Shown piece after piece: positions 7,956 to 16,886 of a DNA stretch of 64,000 nucleotides. Each line of letters begins with the position of its first letter. The stretch's first letter is position 1. This DNA is from JBCCCJ01 sp039029315 (GTDB taxonomy: Bacteria; Bacteroidota; Bacteroidia; J057). The notes below the pieces were generated by a model. The model worked only from the letters and a program-made list of their open reading frames with translations. It made no database searches and was not told the origin of the DNA. A program made the translations under genes and the position numbers. The DNA lies in the NCBI GenBank assembly GCA_039029315.1, contig JBCCGK010000049.1:1-64000 (forward strand), in the 5' to 3' direction.

Positions 7956-10900
7956 ATGGCTATACTCCTGCGATATTCGGTGTTCTTCGGGCTGACTTTG
8001 TTCTCTATTTTTGGGATGAAGGCTCAGGATACGCTCCTCGCTCATACGGCTTTTCAGAAGGCCCATTCATTGATGCGAGCAAATCAGTGGGATTCGGCCA
8101 TTATTCATGGACATGAAGCGATGGAGCTGTTCGAAGAAGCAGCTCATAGACATCCGGCCATCTGGAAGCGTGCGATCGACATCGAAAGAAGGTTGTGGAG
8201 TTACTATCGAGACAATGGGCAATATCGGGAAGCGCTGGATTCGACCTTGTTGTTGTTACAACTCGCAGAAGTACGCCTTGGACTAAAACATCCTCTGATT
8301 GGTACCGTGCACCAGGACATTGGAATAGGATATTTCTATCTGGGGAACTATTCCGAAGCAATTGCTCATTATGAGCTAGCCAGCAATATCCGACTAATGC
8401 ATCTGGGAAAGCCCGATAGAAAAACTGCGCAGTTGTATCAAAATATTGGGTTGACCTGGCTCCAGTTGGGGAAAACAGAGAAAGCACTGGAATATTTTGA
8501 GGAAGCGCTGGAACTTCGCAAGTCCTTCGACGAACTGGAATCTCTGGCTGTATCCACCCTGTACATGAACATAGCCTGGGGAATGACGAATCTCAGCAAA
8601 CTGGACTCTGCTCATGCTTACTATGATCGGGCAATTGATCTTAGACTGCAGTTAATAGAGAGGTCGGATATAGATTTGGGACAAGCATATAGCAATAAGG
8701 CAGGGGTGTATTGGAAACAGGGGAACCTGAAGAAAGCGATAGAATACTATGAGAAAGGCCTGAAGATCTACCAAGAAAAGTTGAGGCCCGATCATCCGAT
8801 GTTTGTACAGGCATTCAATAGCTTTGGGAACATTTACAAGGAAAGGGGAGATCAGCAGACGGCCTTGTCTTATTATGAAAAAGCCGTTCAGGTCGGTATC
8901 AAAAGTTTAGGGAAAATGCATCCCAATTTGATGTACCTCTACCACAATATGGGGGTAATTTTTCAGTACAATGATGATTTGGATCAAGCAGAATTGTACT
9001 TGCAAGAGGCAATCGATATCGGGAAAGAAACATTGGGCGAGGACCATCCTGACGTCATCTTCATGAAGATGAACAAAGGGAGTGTGTATCAGCAAAGAAA
9101 ACAATATGAAAAAGCTGAACTCTTACTCAGAGAAGGAATTGCACAATTAATTAAATCTTCCAACCAACATAATCCTCGTTTGGCAACTTCTTATGTTCTG
9201 TTGGGGGATGTTCTTGAGGCGAAAGGAGATCTGCATGGAGCCAGAATGCTGTTCCAAAAGGCGTTTGATTTTTCCCAAAAGCATCTCCATCCTGAACATC
9301 CAGAGTATTCCGGCTCATTGAAAGCTCTGGGAGATATCTATAAGAAATTAGACATGTATGATGCTGCGATGGATGCCTACCAAAAGGCTTTGGATATTCG
9401 CATCAGGACGTTTGGAGATCGCCATCCTGGAGTCGCCAATGTATGGAATGCCATTGGAGAAGTATATGCCTTGCGAGGAGACACTCAACAAGCCATGAGC
9501 AGCTATCAGGCGGCCATGTGGGCCAATACCTTTTCCGATACAGATAGGGAGAAGGAAGCAGGCTTTCCGCCAATTTCTTCCATTTCTCGGCCCCAGACGC
9601 TTCTGCAAAGTTGCCGCTTACAAGCAGCATCACTGAGGCTGTCAGGGAGACTTGATAACCTCCAGAAAGCAGATACAACCTTTCAGTATATGCTGGATTT
9701 GGTAGAGGAAATTAGAAAAAACTATCTGCATAAGAACTCAGGCCTCAGCTTGCAGGATACCATTTTTCCGATGTATGAAGCTGCTTTGGAGACTGTGCTG
9801 AGTCTGGCCAAAGAAACAGGAGACTCATCCTATACCGATCGAGCGTTTGCCATCTCGGAGAGATCCAAAGCCATCAACTTACGGTCTAGCTTGCAAGAAG
9901 GCTCTGCCAGACGATTTGCGGGGATACCAGAAGAGATCCTCCTAAAGGAACATGAACTCAAAGTGGATTTGGCTTATTATGAACGCATGCTGTATGAGCA
10001 AAGGGCAGAAGATGATTCTACAAGCAAGCTTTGGCGAACAAAATTGTTCCTCACAAAAACTGCTTTTGATTCACTTCAGGCAGTGATGATTCAGGAGTTT
10101 CCTGCTTATTACCAATTGCGATACGCCCAACTCACTACCCAAAGGCAGGATGTGCAATCCTATTTGGCGACTCGCAAGGCGGCCTTGATTGAGTATGTAT
10201 TAGGAGAAGATCAGGTATTTATTTTTCTCATTCAACCCGATTCCTATGCGGTGTGGAGTCAAGCATATGAGCGAGATCTCTTTGAGCAAGTTCAGCAATT
10301 TCGGCAACAGATTCTGGATCTGAATGCAAGCATAGCTAGTCCGATTCAGCATCAAGCTGAGCTGATCCAATCGGCGCATCGGCTCTATCAGCAATTATTC
10401 GCATCTGTTCATAGCAAACTGGAGTCCAGCGTCTCTTCTTTGATTATCGTTCCCGATAGCTATCTAGGCTATGTGCCATTCGGCCTGCTGATATCAGATT
10501 CGACGAGGCCTGCGGAGATTGCCTATCCTCGCTTACCTTATCTCTTTCGTTCTTATCCCATCTCTTATGCCCCCTCCTCCTCCCTGTTGATAAAAAGTCA
10601 GATTCCCGCAGCTTCTCTTCCGCCCAAAGGGATTGGAGGTTTTGCTCCTTCCTATGAAATGAGGCGACGGCTTCAAGGAGATTCATCCTTGTCATCAAGA
10701 CGGTTAGATCGGGACATGTTGACTGATATTCTTCCCCTCCCTGGTGCAGAGCAAGAAGTGGCGGAAGTGACTCAAATCTGGAATGGAGATACCTATATTG
10801 GTCCATCTGCCAGCGAGCGTATCTTTAAAGAAAAAGCACCTCTCTATCAGATTCTTCATTTGTCTATGCATGCCTTTTTAGAAGACAGCAACTCCTTGTA

Positions 10901-11411
10901 TTCTCATTTGCGATTTGAGGAAATTGGAGATAGCACAGAGGATGGCTCTCTCCATATATCTGAACTATACAATATGTCCCTCAATGCAGAACTGGCTGTC
11001 TTGAGTGCCTGTAATACAGGCTTTGGAGAGTTCAGCAGGGGAGAGGGAATCATGAGTTTGTCTAGTGCATTTGCTTATGCCGGAGTCCCCAGTACAGTGA
11101 TGACCCTCTGGCCAGTTCCCGATAGGGCTTCTCGCGCATTGATGACCAAATTTCACCATTATTTGAAAAAAGGCTATAGCAAGCAAGATGCCTTACATCA
11201 AGCGAGAATCGCGTATTTGGAGGAAGAACTGTCGCTGGAAAAAACACATCCCTTCTACTGGGCAGGATTTGTGTTGAACGGAAATATTGATCCTATTCAG
11301 TCCAATCGAGAGAATCGGGCTCTAAGATTTTTGTTGATATGCCTGGTATTGCTCCTTCCGCCCTTGATCGTTTTGGGACGATTCTACCAAAAAGGGCGGG
11401 CAAATCGCTGA
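7956..11411 (+). CDS. TPR repeat protein with CHAT caspase-like domain, first of two
   Basis: 1151 residues. A signal peptide (residues 1-22, cleavage near MKAQD) is followed by about ten tetratricopeptide repeats (about 100-520; e.g. GNYSEAIAHYELASNIR, GNLKKAIEYYEKGLKIY, DQQTALSYYEKAVQVG), a helical linker, and a CHAT domain. The CHAT catalytic pair is intact: His972 in LHLSMHAF and Cys1019 in LSACNTGFGE, followed by GEGIMSLSSAFAYAGVPST. A membrane helix near residues 1123-1143 and a basic tail end the protein. CHAT proteins are clan CD cysteine peptidases; in other systems TPR-CHAT proteins cut partner proteins on a signal. Here the signal peptide and tail anchor put the peptidase on the outer face of the inner membrane (inference). 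No partner or substrate is evident. It is a tandem paralogue of the next gene. Confidence 0.9.
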   Translation: MAILLRYSVFFGLTLFSIFGMKAQDTLLAHTAFQKAHSLMRANQWDSAIIHGHEAMELFEEAAHRHPAIWKRAIDIERRLWSYYRDNGQYREALDSTLLLLQLAEVRLGLKHPLIGTVHQDIGIGYFYLGNYSEAIAHYELASNIRLMHLGKPDRKTAQLYQNIGLTWLQLGKTEKALEYFEEALELRKSFDELESLAVSTLYMNIAWGMTNLSKLDSAHAYYDRAIDLRLQLIERSDIDLGQAYSNKAGVYWKQGNLKKAIEYYEKGLKIYQEKLRPDHPMFVQAFNSFGNIYKERGDQQTALSYYEKAVQVGIKSLGKMHPNLMYLYHNMGVIFQYNDDLDQAELYLQEAIDIGKETLGEDHPDVIFMKMNKGSVYQQRKQYEKAELLLREGIAQLIKSSNQHNPRLATSYVLLGDVLEAKGDLHGARMLFQKAFDFSQKHLHPEHPEYSGSLKALGDIYKKLDMYDAAMDAYQKALDIRIRTFGDRHPGVANVWNAIGEVYALRGDTQQAMSSYQAAMWANTFSDTDREKEAGFPPISSISRPQTLLQSCRLQAASLRLSGRLDNLQKADTTFQYMLDLVEEIRKNYLHKNSGLSLQDTIFPMYEAALETVLSLAKETGDSSYTDRAFAISERSKAINLRSSLQEGSARRFAGIPEEILLKEHELKVDLAYYERMLYEQRAEDDSTSKLWRTKLFLTKTAFDSLQAVMIQEFPAYYQLRYAQLTTQRQDVQSYLATRKAALIEYVLGEDQVFIFLIQPDSYAVWSQAYERDLFEQVQQFRQQILDLNASIASPIQHQAELIQSAHRLYQQLFASVHSKLESSVSSLIIVPDSYLGYVPFGLLISDSTRPAEIAYPRLPYLFRSYPISYAPSSSLLIKSQIPAASLPPKGIGGFAPSYEMRRRLQGDSSLSSRRLDRDMLTDILPLPGAEQEVAEVTQIWNGDTYIGPSASERIFKEKAPLYQILHLSMHAFLEDSNSLYSHLRFEEIGDSTEDGSLHISELYNMSLNAELAVLSACNTGFGEFSRGEGIMSLSSAFAYAGVPSTVMTLWPVPDRASRALMTKFHHYLKKGYSKQDALHQARIAYLEEELSLEKTHPFYWAGFVLNGNIDPIQSNRENRALRFLLICLVLLLPPLIVLGRFYQKGRANR

Positions 11412-11415
11412 ATTG

Positions 11416-11447
11416 TTTGGGGAAGCGCATTTGTTCTATTAACTTTT
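11416..11447 (+). promoter_or_regulatory. Candidate promoter of second TPR-CHAT gene
   Basis: TTTG at 11416-11419, a 20-bp spacer, then TAACTTTT at 11440-11447, in the 74-bp gap between the two CHAT genes. The layout copies the one upstream of the first gene, so the second gene probably has its own promoter as well as any read-through. Confidence 0.45.
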
Positions 11448-11485
11448 CAAAATTGGGGCATTGTGGATTAAATCAGTGGCAGCAC

Positions 11486-14400
11486 ATGAAGAAAGTATTG
11501 CGACATGGAATCATAGCCTGTCTGGTCATTTGGCCAGTCATGGAAGCAATGTCCCAACACAAATCGGCTGGTGAGCGGGCCCATGAAGAGGCTGCCTCAC
11601 TCAATAATGAAAATCGCTTTGAAGAAGCACAGCAATTGTTTCGGACCTCTGCGAATGAATACAGACTTGCCGCTGAACAGACCCAGGATACCTTCCTTTG
11701 GGCGAATTACATTAGAGGAAAATTCAATGTATGGAACATGGCCAGCAGAATGGGGGAGCTCTCGACCTCTATAGACTCGATTTCAGCTCTGTTGGTAGAG
11801 GCAGAAGGCCTGTTGGGGAGTAGGCATCCGATGATGAATAAAATGTATCAGGAGATCGGGAATTTGTATTACCATTTGGGAAAATATCCGCAAGCACTGG
11901 AGGCTTATCAGCAAGCAAAACACATCATCATCAGTGATGAGAAATCTGCTGGTTTGGTACGGATCAATATCAACCTGGACCTCTCCTGGGTGCTGAACGA
12001 CATGGACCGGAATGTGGAGGCAAAATCTATCCTGGAAGAATGCCTGGAGATTCTGGACTCACTGAAGGCACCCAAGCCTGTTAAGAAAGCGGAGATCTAT
12101 TCCCAACTGGCGATCGTAGAGAGTCGACTGTTTAACCATGAACAATCGGTCCTGCTGAATACCCAAGCATTGGAGCTGTACGAGCAAGAAGGACAAGAAA
12201 TTAGTTATGCAACCGTTGGAAATCATATCAATAGAGGGGGGACCTATTCTACTCTCTATCGATTGGATGAAGCTCTTCAGGATTACGAGGCAGGCCTGGC
12301 CATTTGCAAACAAATTGAGGATCATTCACAAATCCCTTCCCTCTACAACAATATCGGCCTGGTCTATAAACGAAAACTAGATTACCACACCGCTGCCAAA
12401 TACTTCAAGCAAGCCTTTCAGTATGCACAGGAACATTTTGGGCCAGAAGATCCCAGCTATGTCGTCATGATCAACAATCTAGCAGATGCCTATCGGATGA
12501 ATGGTGATTTGGAGCAAAGCTTGTTGTATTACCAGACTTCTCTGGACATTGGAGAGAAATATTATGGAAAACAGAACTCGATGATTGCCCTGAATCTTGT
12601 TAATCTAGGAAGTGCCTACCTCCGGAAAATGAGATTTGATATGGCACTCACATATTTTCAGCGGGTGTTGGACATCCCTCAACTGAGTCAGCGAAAAGAT
12701 CCATTGCTGTTAAGGGCGCACAATCATATTGGAAATGTGTTTCGCATTCAAAAAAAATGGGATCTGGCAAAACGCCACTTTCAGAAGGTGTTGAAGATGG
12801 GAAGGCAAAACAACAGGAATGAATCTTATCACCAGAGAGCAGCCTATATGTATCTGGCAATCATCGCCAGAGAAGAAGGCAAATATTCTGAATCCCAACA
12901 ATTGTTTGATCACGCGATACAACTATTTACAGATGCGAATGGCAATCAAGGGGGACTCAGTAGTTCATGGCTGGAAAAAGGGAAACTGCTGGCCATTCAG
13001 AACCAACATCAAGAAGCTCTGCGCGCTTATGAGCAGGCAATTCATGCCAATGTATTGCAACACATTCCCGACAAAGAGATTCTGACACCCCCTTCTCTGG
13101 ATCAGGTCTTGAGTCCGGAAAATTTACTTGAAAGCTTTCAATTCATGGGGACATCTTTGCAACAACTCGGTGGGCTGGAAGAACTGAAGCAGGCAGATAC
13201 GGTCTACCAGCATTATTTTGCCCGAGTGATGGAGTTGCGGCACCGCCAACAACACAAGAGTTCCTGGATCGCCCTACAGGATTCAGTGTTTCCAGTCTAT
13301 GAAGCAGCCATTCACAATCTGCTCCAGCTCGCTCGCATGACAGATGATTCGCACTATCAACAAAGAGCTTTTGAGCTCGCTGATCAATCCAAAGCATTCA
13401 GTCTTCGACAAAGCCTTCAGGAACTCTCTGCCAGAAAAATGGGTGGGATTCCTGCTGACATCCTGGAATATGAACATCAATTGATGGTGGATTTTGCCTA
13501 TGCGGAGAAACAATTATACGAACTGGCAGAAGATGATTCAACCAAACTCATTGCACAAAGAAGAAAAGTCTTTTACCTAAAACGGGAATTGGACTCCCTG
13601 GAACAAGTCATCGACGAAAAGTACCCCGCCTATTATCAACTGAAACATGCCGCCGAACCCCTGAATCTGGCAGAGCTGCAAGCTTATCTTCAAACCAGAC
13701 ATACTGCGTTGGTCAATTATGTGTTTGGAGAAAAAGAACTCATCATCTTTTTGGTACAGGGAGACAGCTTGGATGTGTGGAGTCAAGCCCTGGATGGGAG
13801 TGTGCAAAGCAATATTGATCTGTTGCGAAGAGACATCCTTGATTCTGAGCAAATGTTCATGCAACCTGAACAAAACCAGACCGCCCTGATAGATGCGTCA
13901 TATGCCTTGTATCAAAAGATTTTCGATCAGATACATACATCCTTGGAAACAGGGACCCAATCCCTGATTCTCGTACCCGATGGTCCGTTGAATTATCTGC
14001 CATTTGAATTACTGATGACAGAGCGAGTATCTCCCGGGGAATTGTCCTTTGCATCTTTGCCTTACCTGTTCCAAAAATATGCACTCTCTTATACATATTC
14101 TGCAAAATTATTACTGGAAGGCCACAGCCAGCCCCAAACCCATCTGGCCGGAGTTGGAAGCTTTGCCCCTTCCTATCAGGGCTTTTTGGTCAGGAGAGAA
14201 GATACAGTGCGTTCCCTGAGTTTGGCACATGCGGTTCGATCAGGGGTCTTACCACTTCCATTTGCTGCAAAGGAGGTTCGACAAGTGGCTGATCTATGGG
14301 ATGGAGACGCTTTTGTCGGGAAGAAGGTATCCGAATCCTTGTTCCGGGAAGAGGCCGCAAATTACCAGATCCTGCATCTGTCTATGCATGCCTTCCTGGA

Positions 14401-14941
14401 GGATGACAATTCACTGTATTCACACTTACTATTTTCGCAACAAACAGATTCTGTTCATGATGGCATGTTGGAAGTATCCGAATTGTACAACATGAAATTG
14501 AATGCGGATTTGGTTGTCTTAAGTGCCTGCAATACTGGCTTTGGCGAACTTCAGAGAGGAGAAGGTGTAGTCAGTCTGTCGCGTGCATTTGCTTATGCCG
14601 GCATTCCCAGCACAGTGATGAGTTTGTGGAGAGTGCCTGATCTGGCTACAAGCTTTCTCATGGAGCGCTTTCATGTTCATCTCAAAGAAGGAATGAGCAA
14701 ACCCCTGGCCATGAACCAGGCAAGGAAAGACTACCTGGAACAGAGCCTTTCAGCTGAGTCTACACATCCATTCTATTGGTCTGGCTTTGTGGTGAATGGG
14801 GCACCTGATCCAGTTATTATTAGCTCTTCGTATCGTATGTGGCAGAAAATCGGGATTTTTCTCTTGTTGATTCTGCCTGTTTTATTCCTGATTCCATACC
14901 TGCGTCTCCGGATGAAAAGCCGCCCAGGCAAACCAGAATAA
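11486..14941 (+). CDS. TPR repeat protein with CHAT caspase-like domain, second of two
   Basis: Taken from the ATG at 11486 (MKKVLRHGIIACLVIWPVM, a signal peptide) the product is 1151 residues, exactly the length of its upstream neighbour, with the same domain order: TPRs (about 100-500), linker, CHAT domain with His968 (LHLSMHAF) and Cys1015 (LSACNTGFGE), then GEGVVSLSRAFAYAGIPST, a membrane helix near 1116-1136 (IGIFLLLILPVLFLIPYL) and a basic tail. The in-frame extension to 11339 lies inside the previous gene and lacks a signal peptide, so I rejected it. The CHAT half is much more alike between the two paralogues than the TPR half, which is what one expects if the repeats read different signals or partners (inference). 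Its last 60 bases overlap the DUF3179 gene on the other strand. Confidence 0.9.
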   Translation: MKKVLRHGIIACLVIWPVMEAMSQHKSAGERAHEEAASLNNENRFEEAQQLFRTSANEYRLAAEQTQDTFLWANYIRGKFNVWNMASRMGELSTSIDSISALLVEAEGLLGSRHPMMNKMYQEIGNLYYHLGKYPQALEAYQQAKHIIISDEKSAGLVRININLDLSWVLNDMDRNVEAKSILEECLEILDSLKAPKPVKKAEIYSQLAIVESRLFNHEQSVLLNTQALELYEQEGQEISYATVGNHINRGGTYSTLYRLDEALQDYEAGLAICKQIEDHSQIPSLYNNIGLVYKRKLDYHTAAKYFKQAFQYAQEHFGPEDPSYVVMINNLADAYRMNGDLEQSLLYYQTSLDIGEKYYGKQNSMIALNLVNLGSAYLRKMRFDMALTYFQRVLDIPQLSQRKDPLLLRAHNHIGNVFRIQKKWDLAKRHFQKVLKMGRQNNRNESYHQRAAYMYLAIIAREEGKYSESQQLFDHAIQLFTDANGNQGGLSSSWLEKGKLLAIQNQHQEALRAYEQAIHANVLQHIPDKEILTPPSLDQVLSPENLLESFQFMGTSLQQLGGLEELKQADTVYQHYFARVMELRHRQQHKSSWIALQDSVFPVYEAAIHNLLQLARMTDDSHYQQRAFELADQSKAFSLRQSLQELSARKMGGIPADILEYEHQLMVDFAYAEKQLYELAEDDSTKLIAQRRKVFYLKRELDSLEQVIDEKYPAYYQLKHAAEPLNLAELQAYLQTRHTALVNYVFGEKELIIFLVQGDSLDVWSQALDGSVQSNIDLLRRDILDSEQMFMQPEQNQTALIDASYALYQKIFDQIHTSLETGTQSLILVPDGPLNYLPFELLMTERVSPGELSFASLPYLFQKYALSYTYSAKLLLEGHSQPQTHLAGVGSFAPSYQGFLVRREDTVRSLSLAHAVRSGVLPLPFAAKEVRQVADLWDGDAFVGKKVSESLFREEAANYQILHLSMHAFLEDDNSLYSHLLFSQQTDSVHDGMLEVSELYNMKLNADLVVLSACNTGFGELQRGEGVVSLSRAFAYAGIPSTVMSLWRVPDLATSFLMERFHVHLKEGMSKPLAMNQARKDYLEQSLSAESTHPFYWSGFVVNGAPDPVIISSSYRMWQKIGIFLLLILPVLFLIPYLRLRMKSRPGKPE

Positions 14942-15841
14942 AGTAATGGTCTCCATTTGATTGCCCCAGCTATCAAAAACCTGTGCACTATTGGCCTTGG
15001 GATTATAGCGGATGTCGATTGTCTTGCCATTGATCTTATCCTGAATGTGTGTGGAAGAATGCTTGGCCAGAAGGGAGAGCGGATACGCTTTTGCTACTCC
15101 TTGATGTTCTATGCCAATGACCCATTCCTTTGGATGAAATCGCTTGTCCTGGTGAGCCACTGGGAAATATAATCGCTCGACGGTTGCATAGTCCTTATAT
15201 GGATACCGATCATAGTCCCTGGCAAATCCTGTCTCTCGGGAAAGAACAAGTGTTTCAGGATGTGCCGTCTTCCATTCCCCCCAGCTAGTAGTAGTGGTGG
15301 GAAGATAAGTCAGAGGCGTTCCTTTTTGTGGACCATTGATCGCCTCGCCCCGGAGCTGGGACCAAAGAGATTCTGTTGCACGATCATAGAGGAGAACATC
15401 ACTGTTATACAAAAGGCCTGATACACCGAAGGTTGAGGATGCATCTCCTACCCTCCCATCTACAGCCACGCCGCTCCCACAAAGAGGACAGTAGGTCACA
15501 GAGACCATCTGATCTGCGAAGACATCATTCACGACCTCATGATAGTCCAGAATAGAAATGGGATAGGCCTTGGCAATGCCATGCAGAACGACTCCCAGAA
15601 CTTTGTCTTCTGGCATCAAATCCTCTGCTTCAGCAACCGACAAAAACCTCGGATGTTCTATGGGAGGAATGCCATCTCTGGGAGGTCCGCCTCGGCGGAT
15701 TTCATTCGCAGGAACAAGCGGATCAAGGATCACAAACCCATTGAGGGAGAGGGGAGGTTGAGAAAAGGAGTCAGGTATCAGGAAACCCAACAAGAAGACA
15801 AGAGAGAAAAAGCGATATCTGACAATCATTTTCATTGACAT
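14882..15841 (-). CDS. DUF3179 domain protein, secreted
   Basis: 319 residues with a signal peptide (VRYRFFSLVFLLGFLIPDSFSQ). The body matches DUF3179 as I know it: KAYPISILDYHEVVND, VSVTYCPLCGSGVAVDG, FGVSGLLYNSDVLLYDR, ESLWSQL, and a second KAYPLSLLAKHS copy towards the C terminus. The two-Cys YCPLCGS motif suggests a redox or metal-related role, but the biochemical function of the family is not known to me. The stop codon lies 60 bases inside the 3' end of the second CHAT gene, so the two genes overlap tail to tail. Starts at 15841, 15835 and 15829 are all possible ATGs. Confidence 0.88.
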   Translation of the reverse strand: MSMKMIVRYRFFSLVFLLGFLIPDSFSQPPLSLNGFVILDPLVPANEIRRGGPPRDGIPPIEHPRFLSVAEAEDLMPEDKVLGVVLHGIAKAYPISILDYHEVVNDVFADQMVSVTYCPLCGSGVAVDGRVGDASSTFGVSGLLYNSDVLLYDRATESLWSQLRGEAINGPQKGTPLTYLPTTTTSWGEWKTAHPETLVLSRETGFARDYDRYPYKDYATVERLYFPVAHQDKRFHPKEWVIGIEHQGVAKAYPLSLLAKHSSTHIQDKINGKTIDIRYNPKANSAQVFDSWGNQMETITLFWFAWAAFHPETQVWNQE

Positions 15842-15917
15842 GAGAGGGTGGGAGTGTGTAGCTTGTGATTTTCAGGCAATGCATATGAATACAGACAAGA
15901 TTGAAAATATGGAGAAT

Positions 15918-16835
15918 ATGACCACTGTTGCAGTCGTTCAGGCGACGCCAGTTCTATTTGATCGGGTTGCGACCATTGAGAAGGTAGACAAATGGGTCAA
16001 AAAAGCATCTGAACAAGGGGCGCAACTGCTGCTTTTCCCGGAAGCCTTTATTCCAGCTTATCCCAGAGGCATGGGATTTGGGGCAGTTGTGGGAAGTCGA
16101 TCTTTGGAAGGGCGGAAGCAATGGCAACGATATTATGAACAAAGTCTGGCCATACCTGGACCAGGGGTGGATGCTTTGGCTGAGATCGCAGGGCGCCATC
16201 AAGTATTTCTTGCGATAGGTGTGATCGAACGAGAAGCGAGAGGGGGGACATTGTATTGCACCTTACTCTATTTTGGGCCAGATGGTCGACTGCTGGGAAA
16301 ACATCGCAAACTCAAACCAACAGGCTCAGAGCGCCTGATTTGGGGAGAAGGAGACGGAAGTAGTCTGACGACACTGGACACCAATATTGGACGAATTGGG
16401 GGACTCATTTGTTGGGAAAACTATATGCCTCTGGCTCGAATGGCGATGTATCAACAGGGGGTTCAGATTTACTTGGCACCAACAGCCGATGCGAGAGACA
16501 GCTGGGAGTCCAGCATGGTTCACATTGCTTGTGAAGGACGCTGCTTTGTTCTGAGTTGCAATCAGTATGTCCAGAAAAGCGATTATCCCAAAGCCTACAA
16601 AGCCGAGTTGAAAGGATGGCCCGACATCATGTCTCGGGGTGGAAGTATGATTGTCTCGCCCTTGGGAGAAGTACTTGCGGGGCCATTATATGATCAGGAA
16701 GGCATATTATATGCTGATATAGATGTGGGAGAAACCATTCGAGGCAAAATGGACTTCGATGTGGTCGGGCACTATGGAAGGCCGGATGTCTTTCGATTTG
16801 AGGTGAATGGAATGCCGGAAATCCTTTCGGTATAA
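15918..16835 (+). CDS. Nitrilase (carbon-nitrogen hydrolase family)
   Basis: About 305 residues from ATG 15918 (MTTVAVVQATPVLFDR). The catalytic triad of the nitrilase superfamily is visible: Glu in LLLFPEAFIPAYPRG, Lys in GKHRKLKPTGSERLIWGEGDG, and Cys in IGGLICWENYMPLARM. The CWEN-MPLAR pattern and the LKPT segment point to the true nitrilase branch (nitrile to carboxylic acid plus ammonia) rather than amidases, with arylacetonitrile or aliphatic substrates unresolved. GGAG lies four bases before the ATG, an unusual SD-like site for this genome. In-frame ATGs at 15885 and 15909 are alternatives; a still longer form from 15840 would overlap the start of the divergent DUF3179 gene and is unlikely. 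Confidence 0.9.
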   Translation: MTTVAVVQATPVLFDRVATIEKVDKWVKKASEQGAQLLLFPEAFIPAYPRGMGFGAVVGSRSLEGRKQWQRYYEQSLAIPGPGVDALAEIAGRHQVFLAIGVIEREARGGTLYCTLLYFGPDGRLLGKHRKLKPTGSERLIWGEGDGSSLTTLDTNIGRIGGLICWENYMPLARMAMYQQGVQIYLAPTADARDSWESSMVHIACEGRCFVLSCNQYVQKSDYPKAYKAELKGWPDIMSRGGSMIVSPLGEVLAGPLYDQEGILYADIDVGETIRGKMDFDVVGHYGRPDVFRFEVNGMPEILSV

Positions 16836-16842
16836 AGAAAGT

Positions 16843-16879
16843 GGGATGCATGGGAATGGTCAACATTCCTCTGCATCCC
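16843..16879. terminator. Hairpin between convergent genes
   Basis: Stem GGGATGCA (16843-16850) with TGCATCCC (16872-16879), continued by GGAATG (16853-16858) with CATTCC (16864-16869). It occupies the 51-bp gap between the convergent nitrilase and ferredoxin genes. T-tracts are weak, so termination is inferred from position and stem strength only. Confidence 0.45.
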
Positions 16880-16886
16880 GTATTGA

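Noticed and set aside
11339..11485. 49-codon N-terminal extension of the second CHAT protein
   Set aside because: It is the previous gene's 3' end read in another frame, would hide the signal peptide, and would break the equal lengths of the two paralogues.
7956..14941. CRISPR-linked or gasdermin-linked TPR-CHAT system
   Set aside because: No cas, gRAMP or gasdermin-like gene nearby, and the signal peptides place the proteins outside the cytoplasm.
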